NCBI RefSeq assembly: GCF_900155685.1
Contig: NZ_LT732548.1
Span: 195,898-259,897, forward strand
Length of the DNA: 64,000 bases
Source of the DNA: Paenibacillus bouchesdurhonensis
Lineage (GTDB): Bacteria; Bacillota; Bacilli; Paenibacillales; Paenibacillaceae
Direction: 5' to 3'
The position numbers and the translations under genes were made by a program. How positions within the stretch are numbered: the stretch's first letter is position 1; every line of letters starts with the position of its first letter. Positions 33,056 through 42,445 of the stretch are shown in pieces. The notes under the pieces are model-generated. The model searched no databases. It saw nothing but the letters and a program-made list of their open reading frames with translations, and was not told the DNA's origin.

Positions 33056-35989
33056 ATGGTATTCACGATTTCTCAAGAAATACTAAGAAATGCAACCGCT
33101 TCAAACGGCAGCACACCCATGTCAGAGGCATTGTTTTACCGGGAAGAGGAAGCTTTCAGCGGCGTGAATAAGATAGCCCAAAGGGTGATGGTTGATGTGG
33201 AGCTGGTGTTTGGTTATGCACCGCAAGCCGCCACAGACAGAAATCAGCTTGGGAAGAATGCTATTCTGTATGGAACCGTGGGCCACAGCCCCATGCTGCT
33301 CGATCTGGAAGAGAAACAACTGATTAATTTGTCAGAAATCCGGGGAAAGAGGGAAGTGTTTTTATTTCAGGTCATTGATCGTCCCTTTGAAGGCGTTGAA
33401 AAAGCCTTGGTCATTGCAGGCAGCGACAAACGCGGTACGATCTATGGTCTTTTTCATCTATCGGAGCGGCTTGGGGTTTCTCCGTTGGTGGACTGGGCAA
33501 ATGTAAAGCCGCAGCGCAAAGCATCCTTTTCTTTACTTGAGGATTTAAAGTATATCTCTAAGGAACCCTCTGTTCGTTTTCGCGGCTTTTTTATCAATGA
33601 TGAATGGCCGGCGTTTGGCAATTGGACGATGAAAAATTTCAGCGGGTTTAATGCAGAAATGTATGAGCATGTGTTTGAACTACTGCTGAGATTAAAAGGG
33701 AATTATCTCTGGCCGGCGATGTGGTCAGCCCGTTTCTATGATGATGGCCCTGGCCTGGCTAATGCGGAATTGGCGGATGAATACGGCGTTGTCATGGGAG
33801 CTTCTCATCATGAGCCTTGCTTGCGTTATGGAGAGGAGTATAAATATGTCCGCGGAAAGGATTCGATTTATGGAGACGCCTGGAATTTCATCACGAACCG
33901 TGAAGGGATTACGAAGTTCTGGGAAGACGGCCTGAAGCGGAGCGGCAAATATGAGAGCGTGATTACGGTCGGGATGCGGGGCGAAGCGGATACGGCCATC
34001 ATGGGTAATGAAGCTACGCTGGCGGATAATATCCAGCTGCTGCGAGAGGTATTGCAGACCCAGAACCAGTTGATTCAGGAACAGGTTCATTCCAACCTAT
34101 CCGAAGTACCAAGAATGCTGGCTTTATATAAAGAAGTTGAGCCGTTCTTTTACGGAGATGAAACAACTCCGGGATTGATCAACTCCGAGGAGCTTGCGGA
34201 CGTCATTCTGATGCTCTGCGACGATAATCACGGCAATCTCCGAACCCTGCCAACGGAAGAAATGCGCAGCCATAAAGGCGGCTATGGGATGTATTATCAT
34301 TTTGATTACCATGGCGGGCCGATTTCATATGAATGGATCAACAGCTCCTACCTCCCGAAAATCTGGGAACAGATGACAATGGCTTATGACTTCGGGGTTC
34401 GTGATCTTTGGATCGTCAATGTGGGGGATATCAGCACGCAAGAATTTCCGCTGTCGTATTTCCTGGACTTGGCCTATGACTTTGAGCAATGGGGAACGCA
34501 GGCCATCAACAAGACGGATCTATATACGAAGCAATGGATTCACAAGCAGTTTGCCGGCGTGTTCCATGAGGATGAGATGGAGAAGATCTTTGAGCTGATG
34601 ACAGGTTATACCCGGATTGCCCATCAGCGCAGACCTGAACATATGAATTCAAATGTGTATCACCCGGTAAATTACAAGGAAACGGATGATATGCTGCATC
34701 GAATCGATCACCTGTTAGAGCTGGCGAATGAGCTGGTTGAGACGGTGGATGAAGCGAATTTGCCGGCTTATTTTGCGCTAGTCTACTATCCAGCAGTCGG
34801 GAACCTCAATTTGCAGAAAATGTGGCTGCTCACCGGTAAAAATCATTACAAAGCCAAGCTTGGGGAAATGGAAGCCAACAAGCTTGCGGAGCAGATTCGA
34901 GAGTGCATGAAGAAAGATAGAGAGCTTGTGGAGCAGTTCCATGCGATAGATCATGGCAGGTGGTACGGCATGGGGCTCTCTGAGCATATTGGCTTTACGC
35001 AATGGAATGAAGATGAAGCCCAGAATCCGATTCTCATGCATGTTTTGCCCGCGAATAAACCTAGATTATTGGTAAATGTAAATGGAACAACTCAGCGGAG
35101 TGAAGGAAGCGCTTGGCATATCAATAAATTAGTTATGAATGATTTTTTACAGCCGGATGTGGGGGAAGCTTCATTTACGATTTCCAGCATCAGCGATCAA
35201 CCTGCGGAGTATAAGATTACATGTAATCATTCATGGTTGGCGTGTTCTAGCACAGGCGGGAGCCTGGACGGAAAAAAGAAAACCACGGAAGTCATTCAGG
35301 TAAAAATAAACCGCAGCGCAATGAATGGTGAGACCGAAGGCCATATTGTTATTGAAATGCCGGTAGGTACTTGTACAATAATGGTAAACGCGTCTAGCCC
35401 TGATTTTAATGAGCTGCCTAACATGACCTTTGTGGAAACGAACGGGTATATTTCCATAGAAGCCGAACATTATGCTCTAAACAAGGAAGCCGCCAAGGCG
35501 AATGGGAATGTTAGCAGGTTTGAGGTAATTCACGGATATGGCAAGACCTTATCCGCGGTGAAGGCTTTTCCAACAACAGAATATTTTGCGGCCGGTGAAG
35601 ACGCTCCCTATCTGGAATATCATTTCTGGGTACAAGAAGGCGGAGAGTATGAAGTGGAGCTCTATATGCAGCCGTCTAATCCAGTGACAAATGAAGGGAC
35701 GTTATTGTGCGCGATCCAGGTCAATGAGGAAGAGATCAGCGTAGTCAATACACTTCCTGAGGGGTATCGGGTAGATGACGGGAATTGGGCCAAGGGCGTA
35801 CTTGATCACATTCGCAGGCACAGCACGGGAATCCATTGCCGGGAAGGGCGGAATACATTAAGGATTTTTGCTGTAAGTCCAGGGTTTGTATTGGAAAAGC
35901 TGGTCATTTATCCAGAAGGGAAGAAACCTGCAGACAGCTATCTGGGGCCTGCGGAAACCTATTATGTAGGTAAAAAAGGCAAGCCGTAG
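33056..35989 (+). CDS. glycoside hydrolase family 115 (xylan alpha-1,2-glucuronidase type)
   Basis: 977 residues, no signal peptide, hence cytoplasmic. The region ~160-240 has the family signature (FRGFFINDEWPAFGNWT, then LLLRLKGNYLWPAMW). A large catalytic domain with conserved HHEPCLR and RGEADTAIMG follows. Residues ~620-780 and ~800-970 are beta-rich modules, the last one carbohydrate-binding-like (SIEAEHYA). GH115 enzymes cleave methyl-glucuronic acid side chains from xylan. An intracellular form implies uptake of aldouronic acids first. Isolated from other xylan genes in this window. ATG 33056 follows GAAAGGAAG. Confidence 0.9.
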   Translation: MVFTISQEILRNATASNGSTPMSEALFYREEEAFSGVNKIAQRVMVDVELVFGYAPQAATDRNQLGKNAILYGTVGHSPMLLDLEEKQLINLSEIRGKREVFLFQVIDRPFEGVEKALVIAGSDKRGTIYGLFHLSERLGVSPLVDWANVKPQRKASFSLLEDLKYISKEPSVRFRGFFINDEWPAFGNWTMKNFSGFNAEMYEHVFELLLRLKGNYLWPAMWSARFYDDGPGLANAELADEYGVVMGASHHEPCLRYGEEYKYVRGKDSIYGDAWNFITNREGITKFWEDGLKRSGKYESVITVGMRGEADTAIMGNEATLADNIQLLREVLQTQNQLIQEQVHSNLSEVPRMLALYKEVEPFFYGDETTPGLINSEELADVILMLCDDNHGNLRTLPTEEMRSHKGGYGMYYHFDYHGGPISYEWINSSYLPKIWEQMTMAYDFGVRDLWIVNVGDISTQEFPLSYFLDLAYDFEQWGTQAINKTDLYTKQWIHKQFAGVFHEDEMEKIFELMTGYTRIAHQRRPEHMNSNVYHPVNYKETDDMLHRIDHLLELANELVETVDEANLPAYFALVYYPAVGNLNLQKMWLLTGKNHYKAKLGEMEANKLAEQIRECMKKDRELVEQFHAIDHGRWYGMGLSEHIGFTQWNEDEAQNPILMHVLPANKPRLLVNVNGTTQRSEGSAWHINKLVMNDFLQPDVGEASFTISSISDQPAEYKITCNHSWLACSSTGGSLDGKKKTTEVIQVKINRSAMNGETEGHIVIEMPVGTCTIMVNASSPDFNELPNMTFVETNGYISIEAEHYALNKEAAKANGNVSRFEVIHGYGKTLSAVKAFPTTEYFAAGEDAPYLEYHFWVQEGGEYEVELYMQPSNPVTNEGTLLCAIQVNEEEISVVNTLPEGYRVDDGNWAKGVLDHIRRHSTGIHCREGRNTLRIFAVSPGFVLEKLVIYPEGKKPADSYLGPAETYYVGKKGKP

Positions 35990-36112
35990 TTCATCCTGAC
36001 TACCTATATTATTCCCCCTGCCAAAAAATAAAACAAAACTTAAAGGATTGTCTTCGGTGTATCACCGATTACAGTTCTTTATAGCAGCGTAATAAAAATT
36101 ATTTAACACATC

Positions 36113-36155
36113 GAGGGCAGTAGACCATGATAGGTTTCTACAAGCCCTCATTTTT
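36113..36155 (+). terminator. terminator between GH115 and the MoxR operon
   Basis: GAGGGC (36113-36118) pairs with GCCCTC (36144-36149), GTAGA with TCTAC inside, then ATTTTTCT. The 280-bp gap otherwise holds an AT-rich stretch before the MoxR gene that should contain its promoter. Confidence 0.6.
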
Positions 36156-36269
36156 CTGTATATAAGCACACATGTTGGTACTTGGCATCATAAATAGAGG
36201 ACATAGTGGGCTTTTTGTTATAATAATAGAAAGAAAAATATACATAACTCTAGTTATTAAGGCGGTGGA

Positions 36270-37241
36270 ATGATGAACCTGCAGGAAGCAGTATCGATAT
36301 CGAAGCAAATTCATGCCAATATCAGCCAAGTGATCGTAGGGAAGGAAGAAGTGATTGAACTGTTGCTGGCTTCCTTGTTCGGCAACGGACATGTGCTGCT
36401 GGAGGATGTGCCTGGGACGGGAAAGACGCTCATGGCCAAGGCTCTGGCTCGTTCACTGGACGGACAGTTTAAGAGAATCCAATTTACCCCCGATTTATTA
36501 CCCTCTGATCTGAGCGGAATCAATTTCTATAACCAGAAGACGAGTGAGTTCGAGTTCAGACCAGGCCCAGTGTTCACTCAAGTATTGCTGGCCGATGAGA
36601 TTAACCGGGCTACACCGCGAACCCAGTCCAGTCTATTGGAATGCATGGAGGAACGGCAGGTAACGATAGACGGCGTGACCCATGAACTGGCCAGACCGTT
36701 CTTCGTTATGGCTACTCAGAATCCGATCGATAACCAGGGAACGTTCCCGCTTCCCGAAGCTCAGCTTGACCGCTTCCTGATGCGTATTGAGGTCGGTTAT
36801 CCTTCGTTTGAGGAGGGCGTAGACATCCTGCAGCGGTTCCAGGTGCAAAGTCCGTTGCAGGAGTTAGGCCCCGTAGCTGCTGGTGCGGAAGTTGCTGCTG
36901 CGCAGCGGTTTGTGGCCGGAATCAACGTGTCCAGGGATTTGCTGGGGTACATGGTTCGTCTTACCGAGGCGACTCGTAGACATCCTGATGTGAGGCTGGG
37001 CGCTAGCCCAAGGGCGAGCAATGCTTTGCTACGTGCCTCGCAGGGAATCGCTCTGCTTCAAGGCCGCGATTATGTCACGCCGGATGATATCAAGCGGGTT
37101 GCCGAGCCGGTGCTGGCCCATCGTTTGTTGGTGCGCCGCGGACTCCGCCTTGATGATCAGCAAGGAGATGCTGTAGTGCGTCAAGTGCTTAGTGAAGTGG
37201 AGGTTCCTGCGGAGGATATACTGACAGGAAGAGGGAAGTAG
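36270..37241 (+). CDS. MoxR-family AAA+ ATPase
   Basis: 323 residues. Walker A EDVPGTGKT (~45-53), Walker B LLADEINRATPRTQ (~107-120), sensor ATQNPIDNQGTFPLPEAQLDRF, and a C-terminal lid with SPRASNALLRASQG. MoxR ATPases act as chaperones for the maturation of complexes, usually together with DUF58 and von Willebrand-type proteins. The DUF58 gene follows after 8 bp, then a DUF4129 membrane protein, the standard three-gene unit. Two adjacent ATG codons (36270, 36273) can serve as start. Confidence 0.92.
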   Translation: MMNLQEAVSISKQIHANISQVIVGKEEVIELLLASLFGNGHVLLEDVPGTGKTLMAKALARSLDGQFKRIQFTPDLLPSDLSGINFYNQKTSEFEFRPGPVFTQVLLADEINRATPRTQSSLLECMEERQVTIDGVTHELARPFFVMATQNPIDNQGTFPLPEAQLDRFLMRIEVGYPSFEEGVDILQRFQVQSPLQELGPVAAGAEVAAAQRFVAGINVSRDLLGYMVRLTEATRRHPDVRLGASPRASNALLRASQGIALLQGRDYVTPDDIKRVAEPVLAHRLLVRRGLRLDDQQGDAVVRQVLSEVEVPAEDILTGRGK

Positions 37242-37249
37242 GTGGAGAC

Positions 37250-38341
37250 ATGCAATTAACCTGGTTGATTGTTAGCGCTTGCATTCTGATCGTAGTGCTG
37301 TCGCTCGTGTATCAGCGAGGGGCGTTGAGAGGGCTTACTTATACCCGTTACTTCACAAAGGATGCGGTATTCGAGGGGGATACGGTTGAAATGGTGGAGG
37401 TTATCTCCAATGCGAAATGGCTGCCGCTCCCCTGGCTGCGATTGGAGTCGAGCATCCAAACTGGGCTCCGGTTCGGTGACCAGGCTAACCTGGATATTTA
37501 CTCCGGTGATATTTATCAGAACCATATTAGTCTGTTTTATCTCCGCCCTTACCGCCGGATCAAGAGACATCATCAGGTGATATGCGCGGGGCGCGGCCTC
37601 TTCCGCCTCGATTCGGCTACGCTGACGACAGGCGATCCGCTAGGGCTAAGCTCCAAGGCACAGAAATTTCCGCTTCATCTGGAGCTGCTGGTCTATCCAC
37701 AAATCTTGGCTTTGCAGGAACTGCCCCTGCCGAATCATAGCTGGATTGGGGAACTGGCAGTGCAGCGCTGGATTGTGGAGGATCCGTTCTTGACCTCGGG
37801 GATCCGCGAATACCGTCCTGGAGATGCCATGGGATCGATCAACTGGAAGGCCACCGCTCGCACGGGAACATTGCAGGTTCATAAGCGGGACTATACGGCC
37901 GATCATCGGTTAATCATCTGTCTCAATCTAGAGGATAGCGATACAATGTGGCGCAATATTAATGATCCGGAGCGGATTGAGCTAGGGATCAGGTATGCGG
38001 CTACCGTGGCTGATCAGGCGCTGCGCAGCGGGATTGAGACGGGCTTCATCTGCAATGGTCATCTAATCGATGGACCAAGACAATCTGTCCGCATCGATCC
38101 CTCCGCTGCTGCGGGCCAGTTTGAGCTCTTGCTGACGACATTGGCCAGACTGGTTCTCGACCGAACGGTCTCCATGCCGACCTTGCTCGAAGAGGTGCTA
38201 AGTGAGGAGCCCGTAGATACGGATTATTTACTGATTACCTGCCATCAGGGCGAGAAGCTGAGCAAGGCAGCCGATCAGCTGTTGTGGCGGGGAAACGGAA
38301 TGGAATGGATGATTATTCCCGAAATCGAACCTATGTTTTAA
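37250..38341 (+). CDS. DUF58 domain-containing membrane protein
   Basis: 363 residues with one membrane segment at the N-terminus (residues ~3-20), a beta-rich region with LPLPWLRLE, then the DUF58 core EYRPGDAMGSINWKATARTG (~185-206) and a vWA-like fold to the end. Partner of the MoxR ATPase upstream. These pairs are thought to assemble or regulate surface and stress functions; the client here is unknown. Confidence 0.88.
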   Translation: MQLTWLIVSACILIVVLSLVYQRGALRGLTYTRYFTKDAVFEGDTVEMVEVISNAKWLPLPWLRLESSIQTGLRFGDQANLDIYSGDIYQNHISLFYLRPYRRIKRHHQVICAGRGLFRLDSATLTTGDPLGLSSKAQKFPLHLELLVYPQILALQELPLPNHSWIGELAVQRWIVEDPFLTSGIREYRPGDAMGSINWKATARTGTLQVHKRDYTADHRLIICLNLEDSDTMWRNINDPERIELGIRYAATVADQALRSGIETGFICNGHLIDGPRQSVRIDPSAAAGQFELLLTTLARLVLDRTVSMPTLLEEVLSEEPVDTDYLLITCHQGEKLSKAADQLLWRGNGMEWMIIPEIEPMF

Positions 38342-38422
38342 TTAAGCTGCAATGCTTTTGTAGAGCACTCACTAAAAGCCATAGGAATATGGTGGAAATG
38401 ACGGCGATGGAGGGCATTTCTA

Positions 38423-39763
38423 ATGGAAAATGGGGGTAACACGTACATAATAAGAACATTGAAACTATGCTTGTCCTGCCTTGGCGAGATAGTGGTGCTG
38501 ATGCCGCTCTATCTTGCTGCAGTTATCCTGCTGAGCCCGCGGTTTTTGCCCTTAGGCTGGATGGTGATCCTGCCGTTTATTTCTTCTCTCGGTGCAGCTA
38601 TTTACAGTTATGTACCGGTTTTGTGGAAAAAGCTTGGGATCGCAGTCCTGATTGGTGCTGCGTGTGCCGCTATTTTTATAGGAACTGGAGCAGGGGGACT
38701 GTCCTCCATGATCGGCCTCGGCGCGGCGATGTTTGCGCTGCAAGGGATGACGGCTGCCTCACGGGTAGGGGAAGCCAGGCTGTACTGGTTTGGGACTGCG
38801 CTATATTTTGTCGCTGGAATCGCTTATTCAAGAATTGCTCTGCTGCGTGGAGAGCTTGGTCTGATTACTTGGCTGGGTGCGGCCTGCCTGGGGATTGCGC
38901 TGCTCGTGACAAATTTTAAATACTTGCGTTATACAACGTTGGCTAATGAATCAGCGTCTCCGCTGCCAAGGGGCTTGCGCCGGCATAATACCTTTTTTAT
39001 CATCATCATTTTTGGACTCATTGTTCTGTTTGCAGCGGGGGCTGGGCGTTGGATCGGTCATATGCTGCTGGAAATCATCAGATATATCGTCGCCTGGATT
39101 ACGCAATCATCCGGAGAACCGGAGGCGCCGCGGCCGGCAGAAGTCCAGGAGCCACCGATGATGTTTATTCCGGGGGAAGCGCAAAAGCCGGGTCTGTTAT
39201 CGCAGATTCTGGATATTCTCTTCTATTTGATCGGCGGCGCAGTGGTTGCGGCCGTAGTCGTATTTGTACTTTATTGGTTGTATAAAAATACAGGGGGCGT
39301 CTGGAAACGGAGTATCGACCGCTTGCTGGCCCTGCTGCGCCGACAGGATCGGGCTGGCGAAAGCGCAGGCTATCGCGATGAGGAGAGCTCGATCTTCTCT
39401 TGGGAGGAAAAGCGGCAGAAATGGGGTCAATGGAGGGATGCGCTGGCCTGGTTCGGCAAGCGCCAGGAGCGATACGAGGATATGCACAGCAATCCAGAGA
39501 GAGTACGCTTTTTGTATCGGCATTTTCTCTTAGCCAGGCTCAATGAAGGCTATGAATGGAAGCCTGGGCTTACTCCGTTGGAAATGACTCGGGATATGCT
39601 GCTCCATGATGATAAGAAGAAGGATCAGAGAAGGAAGCCTGGGCAGGCCGGCCACAAGGCCGCTATAGCGCCGCTAATCAAGCTTTATTACCGGGTTAGA
39701 TACGGTGGACAGGAGCCTGATGATGAAGAGGTAGCTAACATAAGACGGATGTTGAATTTATGA
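38423..39763 (+). CDS. polytopic membrane protein with C-terminal DUF4129-like domain
   Basis: 446 residues. Five to six membrane segments lie in residues ~15-165, one near 190-215 and one near 270-290, followed by a ~150-residue cytoplasmic part ending FLYRHFLLARLNEGYEWKPGLTPLEMTRDML, a DUF4129 signature. In related operons a similar protein is fused to, or followed by, a transglutaminase; none follows here. Third gene of the MoxR-DUF58 unit, 82 bp after DUF58. Confidence 0.8.
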   Translation: MENGGNTYIIRTLKLCLSCLGEIVVLMPLYLAAVILLSPRFLPLGWMVILPFISSLGAAIYSYVPVLWKKLGIAVLIGAACAAIFIGTGAGGLSSMIGLGAAMFALQGMTAASRVGEARLYWFGTALYFVAGIAYSRIALLRGELGLITWLGAACLGIALLVTNFKYLRYTTLANESASPLPRGLRRHNTFFIIIIFGLIVLFAAGAGRWIGHMLLEIIRYIVAWITQSSGEPEAPRPAEVQEPPMMFIPGEAQKPGLLSQILDILFYLIGGAVVAAVVVFVLYWLYKNTGGVWKRSIDRLLALLRRQDRAGESAGYRDEESSIFSWEEKRQKWGQWRDALAWFGKRQERYEDMHSNPERVRFLYRHFLLARLNEGYEWKPGLTPLEMTRDMLLHDDKKKDQRRKPGQAGHKAAIAPLIKLYYRVRYGGQEPDDEEVANIRRMLNL

Positions 39764-39864
39764 TTGAATAACCGGTTACTTTTTGGAGTTGCGGGAAAGT
39801 CAGAAATAAAAGAGGTGTCTGCTGCACTGTACTATTTGTAAAAGCGAATAATCGAGGTGTGGAA

Positions 39865-39933
39865 ATGGATGGCTCTATTTTTCACGAATTAACGATAAAG
39901 GTCAGTGTGCACAAAAGAAGTGGATCAGAATGA
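39865..39933 (+). CDS. possible 22-residue peptide
   Basis: ATG 39865 lies 5 nt after GAGGTG and encodes MDGSIFHELTIKVSVHKRSG plus two residues, then TGA. The site quality is good but length and unknown relatives leave it doubtful. It precedes the spore protein gene by about 50 bp and could be a leader peptide. Confidence 0.22.
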   Translation: MDGSIFHELTIKVSVHKRSGSE

Positions 39934-39986
39934 TTGTTGCGGCTTCCGGGCATGTTAGGGAAAAAGCATAAGGGGTGTTCATCGAA

Positions 39987-40271
39987 ATGGCAAGGAGAAG
40001 AAGGAGATATGTCGTGCCAGGAGCAGAAGAAGGCATGCAGGCTTTTAAAGCAGACGTGATGAGGCGCGAAGGATATACTGTGGATCCCAATCGGCCAGAC
40101 GATGTCAAATATGAAGTAGCCGAGGAGCTAGGGGTTCCTTTACAGCCTGGGGGGAATGGCGATTTGAAGACGGAGTCGGTCGGTCAGGTAGGCGGTAAAA
40201 TTGGCGGCTCCATGGTCAGGGAAATGGTTCGGCTTGCGGAGCAGCAGCTGGCGAAGAAGAATCTAAACTGA
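39987..40271 (+). CDS. alpha/beta-type small acid-soluble spore protein
   Basis: 94 residues from ATG 39987, 9 nt after AGGGGTG. An Arg-rich N-terminus (MARRRRRYVVPGAEEG) is followed by the GPR protease-like site KYEVAEELGV, then VGQVGGKIGGSMVREMVRLAEQQL, which is the SASP signature. The protein coats DNA in dormant spores and protects it from UV and heat, and is degraded by GPR on germination. It should be made in the forespore under sigma-G; no clear sigma-G box was found. It is longer at the N-terminus than the usual 60-75 residues. Confidence 0.9.
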   Translation: MARRRRRYVVPGAEEGMQAFKADVMRREGYTVDPNRPDDVKYEVAEELGVPLQPGGNGDLKTESVGQVGGKIGGSMVREMVRLAEQQLAKKNLN

Positions 40272-40641
40272 ACTGTATCGCAAATCGTGGCAGTAAAAAG
40301 TTTAACCAACAAACTAATAAAAACTGACCGTTGCAAAACTTAAGTCTGCATGGTCAGTTTTTTTCGTTACAGCCTTTTTAAGAACTATATTCATGATTAA
40401 CATGATATCGCCCTCTGCAATAAGCTTCCCTTTTGAAGTGCAAAAATATAGTCTACATAACGCGCGGACAAGTTGATATCATGCTCCGCCAACTACTTCT
40501 CCATTCGCCCGTTTGTTCCGCAAATCCCCTTCTAAAGACTATAACTTGCAGGAACAAGCCTACCGAGTGTTGAATATATCCCAGATCGCGTATTGAATAT
40601 CAGGCGTATTCAGGGCGCCTTAGCCGCAGGAGGAGTACGAC
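40272..40641. other. intergenic region between SASP and hprK-like gene
   Basis: Contains the SASP terminator (40320-40364) and then about 250 bp of no recognisable coding content before the AGGAGG of the HPr-kinase gene. Confidence 0.5.
40320..40364 (+). terminator. terminator of the SASP gene
   Basis: AAAACTGACC (40320-40329) pairs with GGTCAGTTTT (40352-40361), continuing as T; 22-nt loop. Confidence 0.7.
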
Positions 40642-41559
40642 ATGAAGACGATCACTGTTCAAAAATTGAAGGATACATTTCAATTGGAGGTTCTTGCGGG
40701 AGCGAGCCGCATGGATCGCGAAGTTACCCGTCCACGAACGCACAGGCCTGGGCTGGAGTTTGTAGGGTACTTTGATTTTTTTCCTATGAACCGAGTTCAG
40801 GTGCTCGGCCGCAAGGAAATTACCTATTTATTGACGCTTAGCGTAGAGGAGCGCAAGCTACATATCGGAAATATCGTTAAATATCATCCGCCATGCTTTA
40901 TTGTGACGTCAGGGCAGCAGGAGATCCCCTATTTGATCCTATTCTGTGAGCAGGAGGGCATTCCGCTGCTGCGGACGGCGGAGACAACGACGGAATTTAT
41001 CGCCAAGCTGGACAGCTATCTTATCAAGGCGCTTGCGCCGGAAATATCGATCCACGGAGTGTGTGTAAATGTATCAGGCATAGGTATCTTGCTCCGAGGC
41101 AAATCAGGGATTGGCAAAAGCGAAACAGCCCATACGCTCATCCGCAGAGGCCACCGATTCGTAGCCGACGACATTGTGGTGCTTAAGAAGCTTGGTCCAG
41201 CGACACTACTCGGGACACATAATGAGACCACGCGTGAGTTTCTCGCGCTGCGTAGTGTTGGCCTGATTAATGTTGTCCGCCAGTACGGACGCAGGGCTTT
41301 TCAGGACGAGACGCGAATTGTACTCGATATTGAATTAGCTCCATGGCAGGAGAATTCTTTGAATAATGAGCTGGAGGTGGAGTCCCAGTTCACGGAGTAT
41401 CTAGGCGTTAAGATACCACATATCGAAGTCCAGCTTCAGCCGGGACGTGACGTCGCCGGTCTGATTGAGGCGGCGGCGAACAATTGGTACCTTAAGCAGC
41501 TCGGCTACAGTGCTGTTGATGAGTTCATGAAACGGATCGAGAACGAAATGCAGTCGTAG
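40642..41559 (+). CDS. hprK: HPr(Ser) kinase/phosphorylase paralogue with altered active-site motifs
   Basis: 305 residues, ATG 40642 after AGGAGGAG. Canonical HprK phosphorylates HPr at Ser46 for carbon catabolite repression. Here the P-loop reads RGKSGIGKS (residues ~151-159) where the family has GDSGIGKS. The C-terminal signature LEIRGLGIINV is replaced by LALRSVGLINV, losing the Glu and a Gly. HGVCVNVSG and HRFVADDIVVL are kept. There is no lgt gene downstream as at the usual hprK locus, so this is probably a second copy with changed activity or a sensory role. Single-gene unit. Confidence 0.78.
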   Translation: MKTITVQKLKDTFQLEVLAGASRMDREVTRPRTHRPGLEFVGYFDFFPMNRVQVLGRKEITYLLTLSVEERKLHIGNIVKYHPPCFIVTSGQQEIPYLILFCEQEGIPLLRTAETTTEFIAKLDSYLIKALAPEISIHGVCVNVSGIGILLRGKSGIGKSETAHTLIRRGHRFVADDIVVLKKLGPATLLGTHNETTREFLALRSVGLINVVRQYGRRAFQDETRIVLDIELAPWQENSLNNELEVESQFTEYLGVKIPHIEVQLQPGRDVAGLIEAAANNWYLKQLGYSAVDEFMKRIENEMQS

Positions 41560-41628
41560 CATAGCATAGTGCGGTGTGAAATTTAGCGCTGGTGGATGAA
41601 TCCTTCTCATCTGTGGTAGAGTGCTTGA

Positions 41629-41979
41629 ATGCATATTTTTAGAACTACTTACAATACTATGCCAAGGATGACTAATCTTATTGGCAAAGGAATGATGTAT
41701 AAATTGGCTAAGCACTCAGGCGAAAGTTGGAAAAAGGATCATCCAAGCACTCTGCTGGGCTATTCGGTTCAAAAGGCAGATCGTGCAGTAAAGCAAGCGA
41801 TGTCGCATCCGGAGGATACTACAGTCGAGCATGCATCTAATTCAATTTCTCATGCAGAAAACGCACTCCTGAATGCAGAGCAACACAATGAGCATATGGA
41901 TATCGTTGAGCAAAACAGGGAGCAGTTAGAGCAGGTGAAGGGGCAGTTGCAGGAAGTTCAAGAGAGTGTGGACGATTAG
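41629..41979 (+). CDS. small hydrophilic protein with helical C-terminal half
   Basis: 116 residues from ATG 41629; ATG 41659 and 41668 are alternative starts, and none has a strong ribosome binding site. No signal peptide or membrane segment. Residues ~50-116 are Gln/Glu/His-rich helix, likely coiled coil (HNEHMDIVEQNREQLEQVKG). I do not recognise the family. A hairpin terminator follows 24 bp after the stop, which supports it being expressed. Confidence 0.55.
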   Translation: MHIFRTTYNTMPRMTNLIGKGMMYKLAKHSGESWKKDHPSTLLGYSVQKADRAVKQAMSHPEDTTVEHASNSISHAENALLNAEQHNEHMDIVEQNREQLEQVKGQLQEVQESVDD

Positions 41980-42002
41980 TTATATGAGCTGTGGCAACAG
42001 TT

Positions 42003-42028
42003 GAAGGGGCTGAAGCTTCGGCCCTTTT
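42003..42028 (+). terminator. intrinsic terminator
   Basis: AAGGGGCTGAAG pairs with CTTCGGCCCTTTT (two wobbles), running into TTTTCT. Confidence 0.6.
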
Positions 42029-42338
42029 CTCTAGAAAAGGCTTGTATGTAGCTCATCTCACATAAGCTACGTGTACTACGCTGCTGCACATTAGATGGAT
42101 TGCATGTATCTAATTAGGCTCGAAACGAATGTTTCAGAGAATAGATGGATTTGATGCGCCTAAAATCAAGAATCGTGCCATGATCAGCCATACCCCTTCT
42201 TTTAAAATCATGAAATCCATTTAAATCTACAATTCCTTCTATACCGTAAAGACTAACGACCACAAATCCATTTATAATAAGTGAATTATTGAAATGGGTG
42301 TGGGGCAGTCCAGGCGTGTATTTAAATTGGGTGAAGAT

Positions 42339-42367
42339 GCCATAACTCCTCTACGAGGAGTTGTGGC
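42339..42367. promoter_or_regulatory. 12-bp hairpin upstream of sfsA
   Basis: GCCATAACTCCT, loop CTACG, AGGAGTTGTGGC with one wobble. No U-tract. The second arm holds an AGGAG that would be hidden in the stem, but no start follows it closely. May be a protein-binding site or an mRNA-stabilising structure. Confidence 0.35.
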
Positions 42368-42445
42368 TATTGGCATATCTGGTAGACTATAAATAAATCG
42401 CTCTGACGTGCGGAGATGATATGCTTAGAAGTAGAAGGTGAACCT

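Larger units (their letters stand above)
41980..42445. other. gene-poor stretch before sfsA
   Basis: Begins with the terminator at 42003-42028, then about 300 bp without coding signal. Contains GTAGCT/AGCTAC (about 42048-42070) and a 12-bp hairpin (42339-42367) about 80 bp before sfsA. Confidence 0.45.
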
